DNA of 64,000 bases from Rugamonas violacea. GTDB taxonomy: Bacteria > Pseudomonadota > Gammaproteobacteria > Burkholderiales > Burkholderiaceae_D. This document shows positions 28,089 to 37,587 of this stretch, piece after piece. The stretch lies in NCBI RefSeq assembly GCF_016461825.1, contig NZ_JAEMNU010000071.1, forward strand, positions 1-64,000. Direction: 5' to 3'. Every line of letters starts with the position of its first letter. Within the stretch, counting starts at the first letter, position 1. Made by a program: the position numbers and the translations under genes. The notes beneath the pieces are model-generated. The model was given only the letters and a program-made list of their open reading frames with translations. It made no database searches and had not been told where the DNA came from.

Positions 28089-29411
28089 TCACGCCGCCGG
28101 CACTCCCGGCCGGCGCAGTACCACGCATTCCCACGCCGCCACGAAGACCGGCACGGCGCTGGTCGCCGCACTTAGCGCCAGCGCGGAGAAAGTGTGGCCG
28201 AAGCCGAGGGGCGCCAGCGCGGCCAGCAGCGCCAAACCGAGCAGATGCGAAAACGGCGGCCCACGGCGCTCGTTGCTGACCCATTTGAACGGGCCCACGC
28301 CCAGCAGATACAAGGCCGGGCCGCCGAGGATGGCGGCCACGCCGGCGCCGTCGGCATGCGCCGTATGCGCCGGCGTGATCTCGTCGGCCACCGCGCCGAC
28401 GATGACGCCGGCCACGATCAACACATGGCAATAGGTGTAGGCCATCCGCGCCTCGCGCCCGGGATCGCGCGAGTGCTTGATGCGGTGGTGCGCCCGCTCG
28501 GCGCCGCTGTCGAAGTAGATCCACCACATGGCGATGCTGCCAAGCAGCGCCGACAGGAAGGCGGCGCCGACGTCCGCCGTCCAAACCAGCTCGGCGAAGG
28601 TGGCGCCCGTCACCAGCAGCGATTCGCCCAGCGCGATGATGATGAACAGGCCGCAGCGCTCGGCCATGTGGCTGCCGTCGACGTCCCAGTCGGCGAGCGA
28701 GGAGCGGCCCAGGCCCGGCACCCAGAACAAGGCCCACGGGCCGGAGAATTCAATCAGCAGGGCCAGCGTCCAGCAGATGAAGCGCGCCGCGCCGTCGGCC
28801 AGCCCGCCGGCGATCCACAGCAGCGCCGAGACAGTCAGCCAAACCAGCACGCGCGGGAAGTTGCGGCGCAGGTGGGGCACGTCGCCGCCCACCGCCCACA
28901 GAAAAAATACGGTGCGCCCAAGTTGCATCGCCACGTAGGTGGCGGCGAACACCAGGCCACGCGCACCAAAGGTGGTCAGCGGTGTCGGTCGCGCCTCGTG
29001 CAGGTCGTGGAATTTGCGTCGCGCGTGCGCCCAACAGGCCGCTTCGCGGATCGTGCCGTCGTTGCACAAGGCGTGGAAGCCGGCATAGGCGTCCGCTTGC
29101 AGTACGCCTTCAAACGTGGCCAGGTGCGTCTGCGGATGGATGCCCTTGCGGTCGGGTGAGTAGGCAAACCAAACCGCTGGTGGCGCGGTGTCGCTGGTGG
29201 GCCGGTCATCGCGCACGTAAGTCCACAGGCTGGAACCGATTGAACGACCTACTCCTTCTTTAATCGCTTCATAGCTTTCAGGAGAGCAATGACCATGGCT
29301 CTGATTTAGCAACTTCGTAAGGTCTGCTATAGCTCGAAGCGCATAGTGTTGGATTTCAACAGCACATTCTCTCTCAATCATTTTAGGCTCCCTATACATT
29401 TGCGGTAACAC
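28089..29411 (-). pseudogene. Chimeric frame: unknown head + IS66 transposase piece + truncated LtrA
   Basis: One uninterrupted 440-codon frame joins three unrelated parts. Codons 1-58 (29411-29238; a second ATG at 29381) are an unidentified small protein head ('[20 protein letters not shown]'). Codons about 59-147 are an internal piece of an IS66-type transposase. Codons 148-440 (28970-28089) are a low-temperature-requirement A (LtrA) membrane protein beginning at '[20 protein letters not shown]' and retaining '[20 protein letters not shown]'. The first 85 or so residues of LtrA, including its 'FFDLVFVFA' helix, are missing. A membrane protein lacking its first helices and carrying transposase sequence is unlikely to work as LtrA. 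Confidence 0.85.
28971..29237 (-). mobile_element. IS66-family transposase fragment
   Basis: About 89 codons match the DDE region of IS66 TnpC: '[10 protein letters not shown]', '[19 protein letters not shown]', '[13 protein letters not shown]' and '[18 protein letters not shown]'. Both ends are joined in frame to unrelated coding sequence and no terminal repeats remain. It is the scar that truncated the LtrA gene. Confidence 0.88.
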
Positions 29412-29492
29412 TGCCGATATTCCGATGATTGTAAATCACCCGAGCCCTGCCCTCGCGTATAGCCTCCCGCGGCCAGGTTTATCGGGATTTAC

Positions 29493-29520
29493 TTGAATCT
29501 ACCAAGTTGTAACGTATAAT
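29493..29520 (+). promoter_or_regulatory. higBA promoter with overlapping dyad
   Basis: TTGAAT (29493-29498), a 16-base spacer and TATAAT (29515-29520) lie 11 bases before the toxin start. The inverted pair ACTTG (29491-29495) and CAAGT (29503-29507) overlaps the -35 region and is a candidate HigA operator. Confidence 0.55.
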
Positions 29521-29531
29521 CCACAAGGCAC

Positions 29532-29858
29532 ATGTACAAAACCATCGACTACCTGACCGAGGACGGCCGCGACCCGCTGAAGGATTGGCTGGCAAATCTC
29601 GCCGACCGCCAGGCCCGCGCACGGGTTTTGGTCAGGCTACAACGCATGGGCGCCGGGAACTTTGGCGACTGCAAGCCACTGACCGATGGCGTGTGGGAGC
29701 TGCGCATCGATCACGGCCCCGGCTACCGCGTCTACTATGCCCGCGCCGGCGAGAAGCTAATACTGCTGCTCGTGGGTGGTGACAAGCGCAAGCAGCAAGC
29801 CGACATTGACACCGCCGTCACATACTGGAAAGACTGGAACAGGAGAAACGCATCATGA
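29532..29858 (+). CDS. higB: Toxin of the HigB/RelE killer-protein family
   Basis: 108 aa. 'TEDGRDPLKDWLANLADRQARARVLVRLQRMGAGNFGDCKPL' (seen as PLKDWL, RVLVRLQRMGAGNFGD) and 'VWELRIDHGPGYRVYYA' are the signature of the addiction-module killer protein (HigB-type, RelE/ParE fold). It precedes its antitoxin, the inverted order typical of higBA, and overlaps it by 4 bases (ATGA). The target is presumed to be translation-dependent mRNA cleavage, by family. Confidence 0.9.
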   Translation: MYKTIDYLTEDGRDPLKDWLANLADRQARARVLVRLQRMGAGNFGDCKPLTDGVWELRIDHGPGYRVYYARAGEKLILLLVGGDKRKQQADIDTAVTYWKDWNRRNAS

Positions 29859-30169
29859 ACAAATCATCCCGACCACACGACGAAGCGGTAGTTGAACTGC
29901 TGCGTGAAGACCCCGCCTTTACCGATGAATACCTGGCTGCGGCGATGGAAGAAGCGGATCAGGACGGCGGCCGGCAGGCGCTACTGGCGGCGCTGCGCCA
30001 TGTGGCAGAGGCCCAAGGCATGGCCTCGGTCGCTGAGCGCGCCGGCATCCCGCGCGAGAGCCTGTACCGCGCCCTCTCCCCGAACGGCAATCCGACCGTG
30101 AAGACGCTGCTGGCCGTGCTCGATGCGGCGGGGCTGAAGCTGGGTGTACACCGGGCGGTAGCCGCCTAA
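29855..30169 (+). CDS. higA: Antitoxin of the HigA-like family
   Basis: 104 aa. The C-terminal helix-turn-helix 'MASVAERAGIPRESLYRALS' with 'GNPTVKTLLAVLDAAGLKLG' is typical of the addiction-module antidote family. The acidic N-terminal part likely contacts the toxin. The start is coupled to the toxin stop. An IS50-like element begins 30 bases after the stop codon. Confidence 0.9.
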   Translation: MNKSSRPHDEAVVELLREDPAFTDEYLAAAMEEADQDGGRQALLAALRHVAEAQGMASVAERAGIPRESLYRALSPNGNPTVKTLLAVLDAAGLKLGVHRAVAA

Positions 30170-30198
30170 TCGTTTTACGCTGCAGCCTACCTTTAGCG

Positions 30199-30217
30199 CA
30201 TGCCCTTATACACAAGT
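30199..30217 (+). mobile_element. IS50-like terminal inverted repeat (left end)
   Basis: The 19 bases 30199-30217 end in CTTATACACAAGT and match the Tn5/IS50 outside end (CTGACTCTTATACACAAGT) at 15 of 19 positions, including the last 13. It sits 42 bases before the IS4-family transposase frame, exactly where the left end should be. The corresponding right end is not found, because the transposase is truncated. Confidence 0.8.
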
Positions 30218-30259
30218 CTGACTTGACCAAAACAGCCAAAGAAAAAACCTTTACATTCA

Positions 30260-31384
30260 ATGGCTTACAGCAGCCCTTGTAAACTGGCGCCGTTTCGCGT
30301 TTGCTCTCGCCTTTTAGGTGACGCGTTGACGATAGCATCAGCACACTGGGCGGCCAAGGAATTTGCACAGTTGGATCTTGGCGACGCGCGCCTCAACAAG
30401 CGAGCGAGGACGTTGATGGAACGATTTGCGGCCGATCCGGCGGCCAGCATCCCGCATGCCTGCCATGGCTGGGGCGAGACGATGGCTGCCTACCGTTTCC
30501 TGGGCAACGAAGCGGTGGATTGGCGCGAGATCATGGCGCCGCACTGGGAGCAAACGCGGCGGCGGATGCAGCAGCACCCAGTGATGCTGTGTCTGCAAGA
30601 CACGACTGAATTGAATTTCAACGGACAGGAGACTGAGGGCTTGGGGCCGTTGAGCTATGAGGCCCAGCGCGGCATGTATTTGCACCCGACCTATGCCGTG
30701 ACGCCGGCGCGCGAAGCGCTGGGCGTGCTCGATGCCTGGATGTGGGCACGCACCAAGAAGGACGACTCTGGCAAGCGCGGCGGCCCCAAGGAAAGCCTGC
30801 GCTGGGTGGAGGGCTATGACCGCATCGCCGAGATGGCGGCCGACTTCCCGCATACCCGGCTGGTCTATGTCGCTGATCGGGAGGCCGATTTGATGCCGCT
30901 GATGCGGCGGGCGCATGAACTGGGAGCGCCGGCCGATTGGTTGATCCGTGCTGCGCATAACCGCTGCCTGCCCGATGGCGGCAAGCTGTGGGACCACACC
31001 ACGGCCGGCACCGCCTTGGGTGAGATTACGTTCACGATGACTTCCCGGCATGGTGTCAAAGCCAGGCCGGTGCGTCAGCAGCTATGGGCGCGGCGAATCG
31101 AGCTTCCCGCCGGCAAAGGCGGGGTTGCCGTCACGTGCATCGTCGCGCGCGAGATTGACGCGCCGAAGGGCGCCAAGCCGGTCGAATGGCGATTGCTGAC
31201 TAACCGGCAGGCCACTAGCCGCGACGAGGTCATTGAATTGATCGACTGGTACCGCGCGCGTTGGGAAATTGAAATGCTGTTCGATATCCTCAAAAGGGCA
31301 TGGTGTTTACCCCCCCCCCTTTTCCCATCCCCACCTGAGCCAAGTTTTGCGGACCTGACGCCACGTTTCCAATCATGTTTTTAG
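30260..31384 (+). pseudogene. IS4-family (IS50 group) transposase, C-terminus lost
   Basis: 374 codons. Residues about 20-350 are a Tn5-like DDE transposase: 'WAAKEFAQLDLGDARLNKRA' start, first Asp in 'LQDTTELNF', second Asp in 'VADREADL', and the YREK motif 'WYRARWEIEMLFDILK' with the catalytic Glu. All three acidic residues are present. After 'DILK' (about 31295) the sequence stops matching the family: it runs into ten consecutive C (31310-31319) and an unrelated tail, so the C-terminal dimerisation part of about 100 residues is gone. The alternative start TTG 30326 has AGGTGA upstream and agrees better with the family N-terminus. Confidence 0.88.
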
Positions 31385-31400
31385 TACTTTTTAGTACACG

Positions 31401-31435
31401 AAAAAAAAGGCCTGCGCGCGTGAGCGGCAAGCCTT
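31401..31435 (-). terminator. Rho-independent terminator of tRNA-Val
   Basis: On the minus strand, AGGC.TGC pairs with GCA.GCCT around a GC-rich loop and is followed by eight T (plus-strand A 31401-31408). It lies just beyond the 3' end of the tRNA. Confidence 0.75.
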
Positions 31436-31453
31436 TGATTTACAACGAATTCT

Positions 31454-31528
31454 TGGTGGGAAGTACAAGTTTCGAACTTGTGACCCCTGCAGTGTGAATG
31501 CAGTGCTCTACCCCTGAGCTAACCTCCC
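31454..31528 (-). tRNA. tRNA-Val (anticodon CAC)
   Basis: 75 bases with encoded CCA. On the minus strand the acceptor GGGAGGT pairs with ACTTCCC (one G-T), the D-arm is TAGCTCAGGGGTAGAGC-like, the anticodon stem CTGCA/TGCAG closes the loop TTCACAC with anticodon CAC, and the T-arm is AAGTTCGAAACTT. Confidence 0.95.
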
Positions 31529-31603
31529 GAAGCGGGGCGAATTATCGCATACAAGCGGAGCGCAATGGAAGACCCCGGATGCAATATTTCGCAAAAACCT
31601 CCG

Positions 31604-32314
31604 TTACCCCTGCGCGGCCAGCGTCGCGCGCCAGATGCAACTGCCCTTGACGGCCTTGTCCAGCCCGCTAAGCGTGTCCTCGTGGGCCGCCAGCTCGCCC
31701 GGGTCGGCCGGCTGGAAGATGATGTCGGCCAGCGGGATCGGTTCGAGCAGGGCGCCGCCGTCGTCGACCTCCTCCTCGACGTCCATGCCCAGGCTGTTCT
31801 GGCCGCGCGTCATCGACAGGTAGACGTCGGCCAGCAACTCGGCGTCGAGCAGCGCGCCGTGCAGCTTGCGGTGCGAGTTGGACACGCCGTAGCGGTCGCA
31901 CAAGGCGTCCAGCGAGTTGCGCTTGCCCGGATGCAGCTCCTTGGCCTGCACCAGCGTGTCGATCACGCCGCCGATGTGCTCGCTGAAGCTGGGCAGGTTC
32001 AGGCGCTTGAACTCGTGGTTCAAAAAGCCCAGGTCGAAGGGCGCGTTGTGGATGATGACTTCGGCGCCGGCGATGTAGGTGCGCAACTGTTCGACGATTT
32101 CGTGGAACTTCGGCTTGTCGCTGAGGAACTCGGTGGTCAGGCCGTGGACGTTCAACGCGCCCTCTTCCGAGTCGCGCTCGGGATTGATGTAGGCGTGGAA
32201 ATTATTCCCCGTCAACATACGGTTTTCCAGCTCGACGCAACCGATCTCAAGGATGCGGTTGCCCAGCTTGGGGTTGATGCCGGTGGTTTCGGTATCGAGT
32301 ACGATTTGGCGCAT
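31604..32314 (-). CDS. dnaQ: DNA polymerase III epsilon subunit (3'-5' proofreading exonuclease)
   Basis: 236 aa. DEDDh exonuclease motifs are complete: ExoI 'VLDTETTGINP', ExoII 'HNAPFDLGFLNHE' and ExoIII 'HGALLDAELLADVY' with the catalytic His. The C-terminal tail, which contacts the polymerase alpha subunit, is present. It lies downstream of rnhA on the same strand, an order seen widely in proteobacteria. Confidence 0.96.
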   Translation of the reverse strand: MRQIVLDTETTGINPKLGNRILEIGCVELENRMLTGNNFHAYINPERDSEEGALNVHGLTTEFLSDKPKFHEIVEQLRTYIAGAEVIIHNAPFDLGFLNHEFKRLNLPSFSEHIGGVIDTLVQAKELHPGKRNSLDALCDRYGVSNSHRKLHGALLDAELLADVYLSMTRGQNSLGMDVEEEVDDGGALLEPIPLADIIFQPADPGELAAHEDTLSGLDKAVKGSCIWRATLAAQG

Positions 32315-32393
32315 AGTGGCAGGTCTTCGTGTTCAGGCTAAGGCGAGCCGCGCAGTATAACAAAGCGCGGCGCGGGCGAGGCGCTTCGTCCGC

Positions 32394-32834
32394 TCAGCGG
32401 CCCTTGACCGATTCGACGCCACGGTTGGCCAGCACGTCGGCCCGCTCGTTGCCGGGATGGCCGTTGTGGCCGCGCACCCAGCGCCATTCCACCTGGTGCA
32501 GCGCCTGGGCCAGGTCCAGCGCCTGCCACAGGTCGACGTTCTTGACCGGCTCCTTGGCCGCCGTCTTCCAGCCGCGCGCCTTCCAGCCGTGGATCCACTC
32601 GCTGATGCCTTTTTGCACATACTGGCTGTCGGTGTGCAGCACCACCGTGCAGGGCCGCTTGAGGGCGCTGAGCGCCTCGATCACCGCCTGCAGCTCCATG
32701 CGGTTGTTGGTGGTGTTGAGCGCGCCGCCGAAAATTTCCTTCTCGGCCCCGTCGGCCACCATCAGGGCGCCCCAGCCGCCGACGCCGGGATTACCCTTGC
32801 ACGCGCCATCGGTAAAAATTTCGACTTTATCCAT
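32394..32834 (-). CDS. rnhA: Ribonuclease HI
   Basis: 146 aa; degrades RNA in RNA-DNA hybrids. The four catalytic acids are visible in '[13 protein letters not shown]' (Asp), '[13 protein letters not shown]' (Glu), '[13 protein letters not shown]' (Asp) and '[16 protein letters not shown]' (His/Asp). It starts 8 bases inside the end of the methyltransferase gene and is followed by dnaQ. Confidence 0.96.
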   Translation of the reverse strand: MDKVEIFTDGACKGNPGVGGWGALMVADGAEKEIFGGALNTTNNRMELQAVIEALSALKRPCTVVLHTDSQYVQKGISEWIHGWKARGWKTAAKEPVKNVDLWQALDLAQALHQVEWRWVRGHNGHPGNERADVLANRGVESVKGR

Positions 32835-33660
32835 CCTGCTGTTCCCGCCTCTTGTTGGTTACCGGCACGACCGCCGGGGTCGTCGCCGTTTGTTTGCTCC
32901 ATGCCGGACCGATCAAATGCATGCCCTTGACACGCTTGATCGCCTGCACAATGTAGACGCCGCCCAGATAGGGCCACCAGCGCGCGCCCGCATTATCCAT
33001 GAAGGCGTAGCGGTGCAGCCACTTTTCTGTGCGACAAGCAGGCGCGTAGCAACCGAAATGGCTCTGGCTGGCGCCCATGTTCAATAATTTTAACCAGTCT
33101 TTCAGCCGCGGCATAGAGATGAACTCGCCCGCGCGCGGCAGATAGTCGGAGGCGCCGATGCGCCCCAGCGCCTGGCGCACGCCCCACAGGCTGGCCGGAT
33201 TGAAGCCGCAGATGATCAGCCGGCCCTCGGGGATCAGCACCCGCTCGACCTCGCGCAAGACCTGGTGCGGCTCGGCGGCGAATTCCAACACATGGGGCAA
33301 CACCACCAGGTCCAGGCTCTGCGAGGCGAACGGCAGCTCGGCGTAGTCGAGCGTGACGGCGACCTGGCGCGGCGGGCCGGGCTGCGGCTGGGATTGTTGC
33401 TGGGATGGTTGCTGGGATGGTTGCTGGGCCGGCGTGCGGCGCGGCCGCGGCCGCGTGTCGGCCAGCCAGCGGTTGGGCATGCGGCTGGCGGCCAGCGCAT
33501 CGATTTGCGGCATGCCGATCTGCACGGCGTTGAAGCCGAAGATGTCGGCTGTTAAATTATCGAGACAGGCTTGCTCCCAAGCGCGCACATACAGGCCGGC
33601 CGGCGTTTGCAGCCAGCCATCCAGCGCTATAATGGATCGATCGGATGCCGCGCTATCCAT
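32827..33660 (-). CDS. SAM-dependent methyltransferase (gloB/rnhA-linked)
   Basis: 277-aa class I methyltransferase of the Methyltransf_11 type with '[20 protein letters not shown]' and '[19 protein letters not shown]'. The family always sits between rnhA and gloB in betaproteobacteria; its substrate is not known to me. Oddly, the SAM-binding half contains a low-complexity insert of Gln/Pro/Ser ([16 protein letters not shown], about residues 78-95), encoded by 12-base repeats at about 33390-33430. Its start is 20 bases from the divergent gloB start. Confidence 0.82.
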   Translation of the reverse strand: MDSAASDRSIIALDGWLQTPAGLYVRAWEQACLDNLTADIFGFNAVQIGMPQIDALAASRMPNRWLADTRPRPRRTPAQQPSQQPSQQQSQPQPGPPRQVAVTLDYAELPFASQSLDLVVLPHVLEFAAEPHQVLREVERVLIPEGRLIICGFNPASLWGVRQALGRIGASDYLPRAGEFISMPRLKDWLKLLNMGASQSHFGCYAPACRTEKWLHRYAFMDNAGARWWPYLGGVYIVQAIKRVKGMHLIGPAWSKQTATTPAVVPVTNKRREQQDG

Positions 33661-33680
33661 GTCCAGACCCTAGTGACCCA

Positions 33681-34484
33681 ATGACCATCTTCGCTATCCA
33701 CACTCTGAGTGTCCTCACCATACCCGCTTTCAATGACAACTATCTGTGGCTGATCCATGACGGCGTGCACGCCGCCGTGGTCGATCCGGGTGACGCCAAG
33801 CCAGTGCTGGCCGCGCTCAGGGAGCATGGCCTCAAGCTTACCGCCATTCTACTCACCCACCACCACGCTGACCACATCGGCGGCGTTGGCGAATTATTAC
33901 AGCATTATCCGGTTCCTGTTTTCGGCCCGCGCAACGAGACCATCGCCAGCGTCACCCGGCCGGTGGGCGAAGGCAGCCGCATCGACGTGCCCGGCCTGCC
34001 GCTCAAACTGGGCGTGCTCGACGTGCCGGGCCACACCAACGGCCACATCGCCTACGTCTACGCGGCCGACAGCGCGGAGCCGTGGTTGTTCTGCGGCGAC
34101 ACCTTGTTCACCGGCGGTTGCGGCCGCCTGTTCGAGGGCACGCCGGCACAAATGATCAGTTCGCTCGGCAAGCTCGCCGCCCTGCCCGACAGCACCAAGG
34201 TGTTTTGCGCCCACGAGTACACCCTGCCCAATCTGCGCTTCGCCCGCATGGTCGAGCCGGACAACCAGGCCACCCGCGAGCGGGTGGCGGTGGAGACGGA
34301 CAAGCGCGAGCACAATCTGCCGACCGTGCCCAGCACCATCGGCGTCGAGAAGGCCACCAATCCCTTCCTGCGTTACCGCGAAGCGGAGATCGCCCGCCAA
34401 CTGGTGGCCGCCGGCAAGCTCGAACAGGGCGACACGCCGCTGGCGGTGTTCACCGCGCTGCGCTTGTGGAAAAACAACTTCTAA
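33681..34484 (+). CDS. gloB: Hydroxyacylglutathione hydrolase (glyoxalase II)
   Basis: 267 aa; hydrolyses S-lactoylglutathione in methylglyoxal detoxification. The metallo-beta-lactamase metal motif '[10 protein letters not shown]' is present, with further ligands in 'VPGHTNGH', '[17 protein letters not shown]' and 'FCAHEYT'. The C-terminal glutathione-binding part ends '[11 protein letters not shown]'. The start at 33681 ([12 protein letters not shown]) is chosen over the upstream ATG at 33645, which lies in the divergent gene. Confidence 0.94.
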   Translation: MTIFAIHTLSVLTIPAFNDNYLWLIHDGVHAAVVDPGDAKPVLAALREHGLKLTAILLTHHHADHIGGVGELLQHYPVPVFGPRNETIASVTRPVGEGSRIDVPGLPLKLGVLDVPGHTNGHIAYVYAADSAEPWLFCGDTLFTGGCGRLFEGTPAQMISSLGKLAALPDSTKVFCAHEYTLPNLRFARMVEPDNQATRERVAVETDKREHNLPTVPSTIGVEKATNPFLRYREAEIARQLVAAGKLEQGDTPLAVFTALRLWKNNF

Positions 34485-34495
34485 GCGCCAACCGG

Positions 34496-34556
34496 ACCCA
34501 GAGGCAGTAACCGGGGTCGGACCCTGCGGGTCTGACCCCGGCATTCGCCGCTGGGT
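34496..34556. repeat. Dispersed nested palindrome, family A copy 3
   Basis: The core 34513-34539 is GGGGTCGGACCC, TGC, GGGTCTGACCCC (one mismatch). The outer arms ACCCAGAGGC (34496-34505) and GCCGCTGGGT (34547-34556) pair at 9 of 10 positions. It lies between the convergent ends of gloB and malate synthase. Confidence 0.87.
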
Positions 34557-34702
34557 TGAACCCAAGCACGCCGCCGCCGGGGTTTGCCCGCCCCGGCCAC
34601 GCCCAAACGACGCAAAAAAACCGCGCCGGGCCGACATCAGTCGGCTCCGGCGCGGTTGGCTTACGGGCCACGCCAAGGAAGCGGCGGCGCCGCCTCCCCG
34701 GT

Positions 34703-36301
34703 TTAAATTTCCTCGTACAGGGGCAGGGTCAGGAACTCGGCGAACGACTCCGAGGTCGACATCTCTTCGAAGATCTGACCGGCGCGCACATAGGTCGGAC
34801 CGTCGCCGCCCGGCGCGTCGCGCTGCACCTTGGCCAGCTCTTCCGGAATCATCTGGCGCACCATGTCGGCGCTGACCTTGCGGCCGTCTTCCAGCACGCC
34901 CTTGTCGGAACGGATCCACTGCCACACCTGCGAACGGCTGATCTCGGCGGTGGCGGCGTCTTCCATCAAATTGTGGATCGGCACGCAGCCGTTGCCCGCC
35001 AACCAACTACCCAGGTAGTGGATGCCGACGTTGATGTTGTAGCGCAGGCCGGCCTCGGTGATCGGCGCTTCCGGCTGGAAATTGAGCAGGTCGGCGGCGG
35101 CCACCTCGATGTCGGGGCGCTGCTTGTCGATCTGGTTCGGCTTGTCGCCCAGCACCTTCTTGAACTCGGTCATGGCCAGCTCGACCAGGCCAGGGTGGGC
35201 CACCCAGCCGCCGTCGTAGCCGTCGGTGGCGTCGCGCGCCTTGTCGGTGCGCACGCCGCCCATGGCGATGTCGTTCTTCTCCGCATCGTTCTTGATCGGG
35301 ATCAGCGCGGCCATGCCGCCGATCGCCGGCGCGTTGCGCTTGTGGCAGGTTTGCAGCAGCAGCAAGGCGTAGGAGCGCATGAACGGCGCGGTCATCGTCA
35401 CCTTGGCGCGGTCGGCCAGGCAGAAATCCTTGTCCAGCTTGAATTTCTTGATGCAGGAGAAGATGTAATCCCAGCGGCCGGCGTTCAGGCCCGAGCTGTG
35501 CTCGCGCAGTTCATACAGGATCTCGTCCATCTCGAAGGCGGCCAGGATGGTTTCGATCAGCACGGTGGCCTTGATCGTGCCCTGTGGCAGGCCCAGCTCG
35601 TTTTGCGTCATCACGAAGATGTCGTTCCACAGCCGCGCCTCGATGTGCGATTCCATCTTCGGCAGGTAGAAGTAAGGGCCGGCGCCGCGCGCCAGTTGCT
35701 CCTTGGCGTTGTGCAGCATGAACAGGGCGAAATCGAAGATGCCGCCGGAGACGCGCTTGCCGTCGACCAGCACGTGCTTCTCGTCCAGATGCCAGCCGCG
35801 CGGACGCACCACCAGGGTGGCGATCTTGTCGTTGAGCTTGTAGGACTTGCCGTTCTGCTCCAGCGAGATGGTTTTGCGCACGGCATCCATCATGTTGATC
35901 TGGCCGGTGATCTGGTTGTCCCAGTTCGGCGTGTTCGAATCCTCGAAGTCGGTCATGTAGCTGTCGGCGCCCGAATTGAAGGCGTTAATGACCATCTTGC
36001 GCTCGACCGGACCGGTGATTTCCACGCGGCGGCATTCCAGCGCCTTGGGAATCGGCGCGATCTTCCAGTCGCCGGCGCGGATGTGCGCGGTTTCCGCCAG
36101 GAAGTCGGGACGCTCGCCGGCATCCAGGCGCTTGGCGCGCTCGACGCGCACGGCCAGCAGCTCCTGGCGGCGCGGCTCGAAGGCGCGGCTCAGCTTGGCC
36201 ACCAGGGCGAGCGCTTCCGGCGTCAAGACCTGTTCGTAACCGGGCTTGATCTCGCCCGAGATTTGCATGCCTGCCGGCAAGTTGATGGTGGACTGCGTCA
36301 T
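34703..36301 (-). CDS. aceB: Malate synthase A (glyoxylate shunt)
   Basis: 532 aa; condenses glyoxylate and acetyl-CoA to malate. Family landmarks are '[20 protein letters not shown]', '[13 protein letters not shown]', '[13 protein letters not shown]', '[20 protein letters not shown]' and the catalytic region '[16 protein letters not shown]' with '[35 protein letters not shown]' (quoted as [12 protein letters not shown]). The C-terminus [16 protein letters not shown] is complete. It is divergent from a LysR regulator that probably controls it. Confidence 0.96.
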   Translation of the reverse strand: MTQSTINLPAGMQISGEIKPGYEQVLTPEALALVAKLSRAFEPRRQELLAVRVERAKRLDAGERPDFLAETAHIRAGDWKIAPIPKALECRRVEITGPVERKMVINAFNSGADSYMTDFEDSNTPNWDNQITGQINMMDAVRKTISLEQNGKSYKLNDKIATLVVRPRGWHLDEKHVLVDGKRVSGGIFDFALFMLHNAKEQLARGAGPYFYLPKMESHIEARLWNDIFVMTQNELGLPQGTIKATVLIETILAAFEMDEILYELREHSSGLNAGRWDYIFSCIKKFKLDKDFCLADRAKVTMTAPFMRSYALLLLQTCHKRNAPAIGGMAALIPIKNDAEKNDIAMGGVRTDKARDATDGYDGGWVAHPGLVELAMTEFKKVLGDKPNQIDKQRPDIEVAAADLLNFQPEAPITEAGLRYNINVGIHYLGSWLAGNGCVPIHNLMEDAATAEISRSQVWQWIRSDKGVLEDGRKVSADMVRQMIPEELAKVQRDAPGGDGPTYVRAGQIFEEMSTSESFAEFLTLPLYEEI

Positions 36302-36430
36302 GGATGTCTCTCCGTATTAGAAAAAATGAACTAGCGACCTAAATTATAAGCACAGCTAATCGTGTTGCGTCCTGAATCTTTAGTGTGCGGGCTCGCTTAC
36401 GCCGTGATGTGATTTGAAGTATATTCACTA

Positions 36431-36454
36431 TTTAGTTATGCAAACCGAACTAAA
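36431..36454. promoter_or_regulatory. Candidate LysR-type operator between aceB and the LysR gene
   Basis: TTTAGT (36431-36436), 12 bases, ACTAAA (36449-36454): an inverted repeat of the LysR-box type in the AT-rich divergent region, 30 bases before the regulator start and 130 bases from aceB. Confidence 0.35.
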
Positions 36455-36484
36455 AATCACTTCATCTATGCGTTTTTATCACAA

Positions 36485-37405
36485 ATGAGTCCCATGGGTC
36501 AGTTCCGTCAAATCTCCACCTTTGTCGAAGTCATCGCCCGCGGCAGCCTGTCGGCCGCCGCCCGCGCCGAGGGCATCGCGCCGGCCATGATAGGCCGCCG
36601 CCTGGACGCGCTGGAGGCGCGGCTGGGTGTCAAATTATTGCAACGGACCACGCGCAAGCTGGCGCTGACCAACGAGGGCTCGGCCTTCCTGGAAGACTGC
36701 CAGCGCATCCTGGCCGAGCTGGAGGACGCCGAAAGCGCCGTCGCCGAGCGCAGCGCCAAGGCCAGCGGCCACCTGCTGATCTCGGCGCCGGCCGGCTTCG
36801 GCCGCCAGCACGTCGCGCCGCTGCTGCCCTCCTTCGTCGCCGAGCACCGCGACGTCGCCGTCACGCTGAACCTGAACGACCGCGTGGTCGACCTGATCGG
36901 CGAAGGCGTCGACGTGGCGATCCGCATCGCCAGCCTGTCGGACTCGAACCTGGTCAGCGTCAAGCTGGCCGACAACGAGCGCGTGCTGGTCGGCTCGCCG
37001 GCCTACCTGAAGCGCCACGGCGAACCGCAGACGCTGGCCGACCTGGCCAAGCACAACTGCCTGGCGATCAGCAGCGAGGGCAGCCAGCGGGGCTGGACCT
37101 TCCGCGAGAACGGCAAGAATATCACGGTGAAGGTGGGCGGCAACATGGGTTGCAACGACGGCGAGGTGCTGCACGATTGGGCGCTGGCCGGCAAGGGCCT
37201 GGCCTGGCGCTCGATGTGGGAGGTGGGCGCGGAGATCGAGGCGGGCAAGCTGATGACGGTGCTGGAGCAGTACTCGGCGCCGGGCAACGACCTGTACGCG
37301 GTGTTCGCCCAGCGCCGCCATCTGCCGCTGCGCATCCGCGCCTTCGTCGACTTCCTGCGCCACACCTACGCCCAGCCGGACTACTGGCGCAAGGCTTGGA
37401 AGTAA
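36485..37405 (+). CDS. LysR-family transcriptional regulator
   Basis: 306 aa. The HTH 'VIARGSLSAAARAEGIAPAMIGRRLDALEARLG' (quoted as SLSAAARAEGIAPAMIGRRL) is followed by a type 2 periplasmic-binding-like effector domain ('RVVDLIGEGVDVAIRI', 'LVGSPAYLKRHGEP', 'CNDGEVLHDWALAGKGLAWR'). It is a member of the large group near DmlR/AaeR. The divergent position next to aceB suggests regulation of malate synthase or of itself. Confidence 0.88.
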   Translation: MSPMGQFRQISTFVEVIARGSLSAAARAEGIAPAMIGRRLDALEARLGVKLLQRTTRKLALTNEGSAFLEDCQRILAELEDAESAVAERSAKASGHLLISAPAGFGRQHVAPLLPSFVAEHRDVAVTLNLNDRVVDLIGEGVDVAIRIASLSDSNLVSVKLADNERVLVGSPAYLKRHGEPQTLADLAKHNCLAISSEGSQRGWTFRENGKNITVKVGGNMGCNDGEVLHDWALAGKGLAWRSMWEVGAEIEAGKLMTVLEQYSAPGNDLYAVFAQRRHLPLRIRAFVDFLRHTYAQPDYWRKAWK

Positions 37406-37423
37406 GGGGGCAGCGGAACCATG

Positions 37424-37494
37424 CCCTCCCCGACGGCGAAAGGCCGGGGTCGGACCCGCCGGGTCCGACCCCAGTTTCTGCCTCGGGGGTGGGG
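37424..37494. repeat. Dispersed nested palindrome, family A copy 4
   Basis: The core 37446-37472 is GGGGTCGGACCC, GCC, GGGTCCGACCCC (perfect). The outer arms (CCCTCCCCGACGGCG-like against GCCTCGGGGGTGGGG) pair less well than in copy 2. It lies between the convergent ends of the LysR and cold-shock genes. Confidence 0.85.
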
Positions 37495-37535
37495 TAAGTG
37501 CCAGCCAGTCGGCGCTGACAACAAAACGACAGACG

Positions 37536-37563
37536 AAAAAAAATCCTCGGATTCCGAGGATTT
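37536..37563 (-). terminator. Rho-independent terminator of the cold-shock gene
   Basis: AAATCCTCGG and CCGAGGATTT (37541-37563) form a 10-bp stem with a 3-base loop, followed on the minus strand by a run of T (plus-strand A 37536-37543). It lies 25 bases after the stop codon. Confidence 0.92.
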
Positions 37564-37587
37564 CTTTATTTCGTTTGACTCAGCGTA

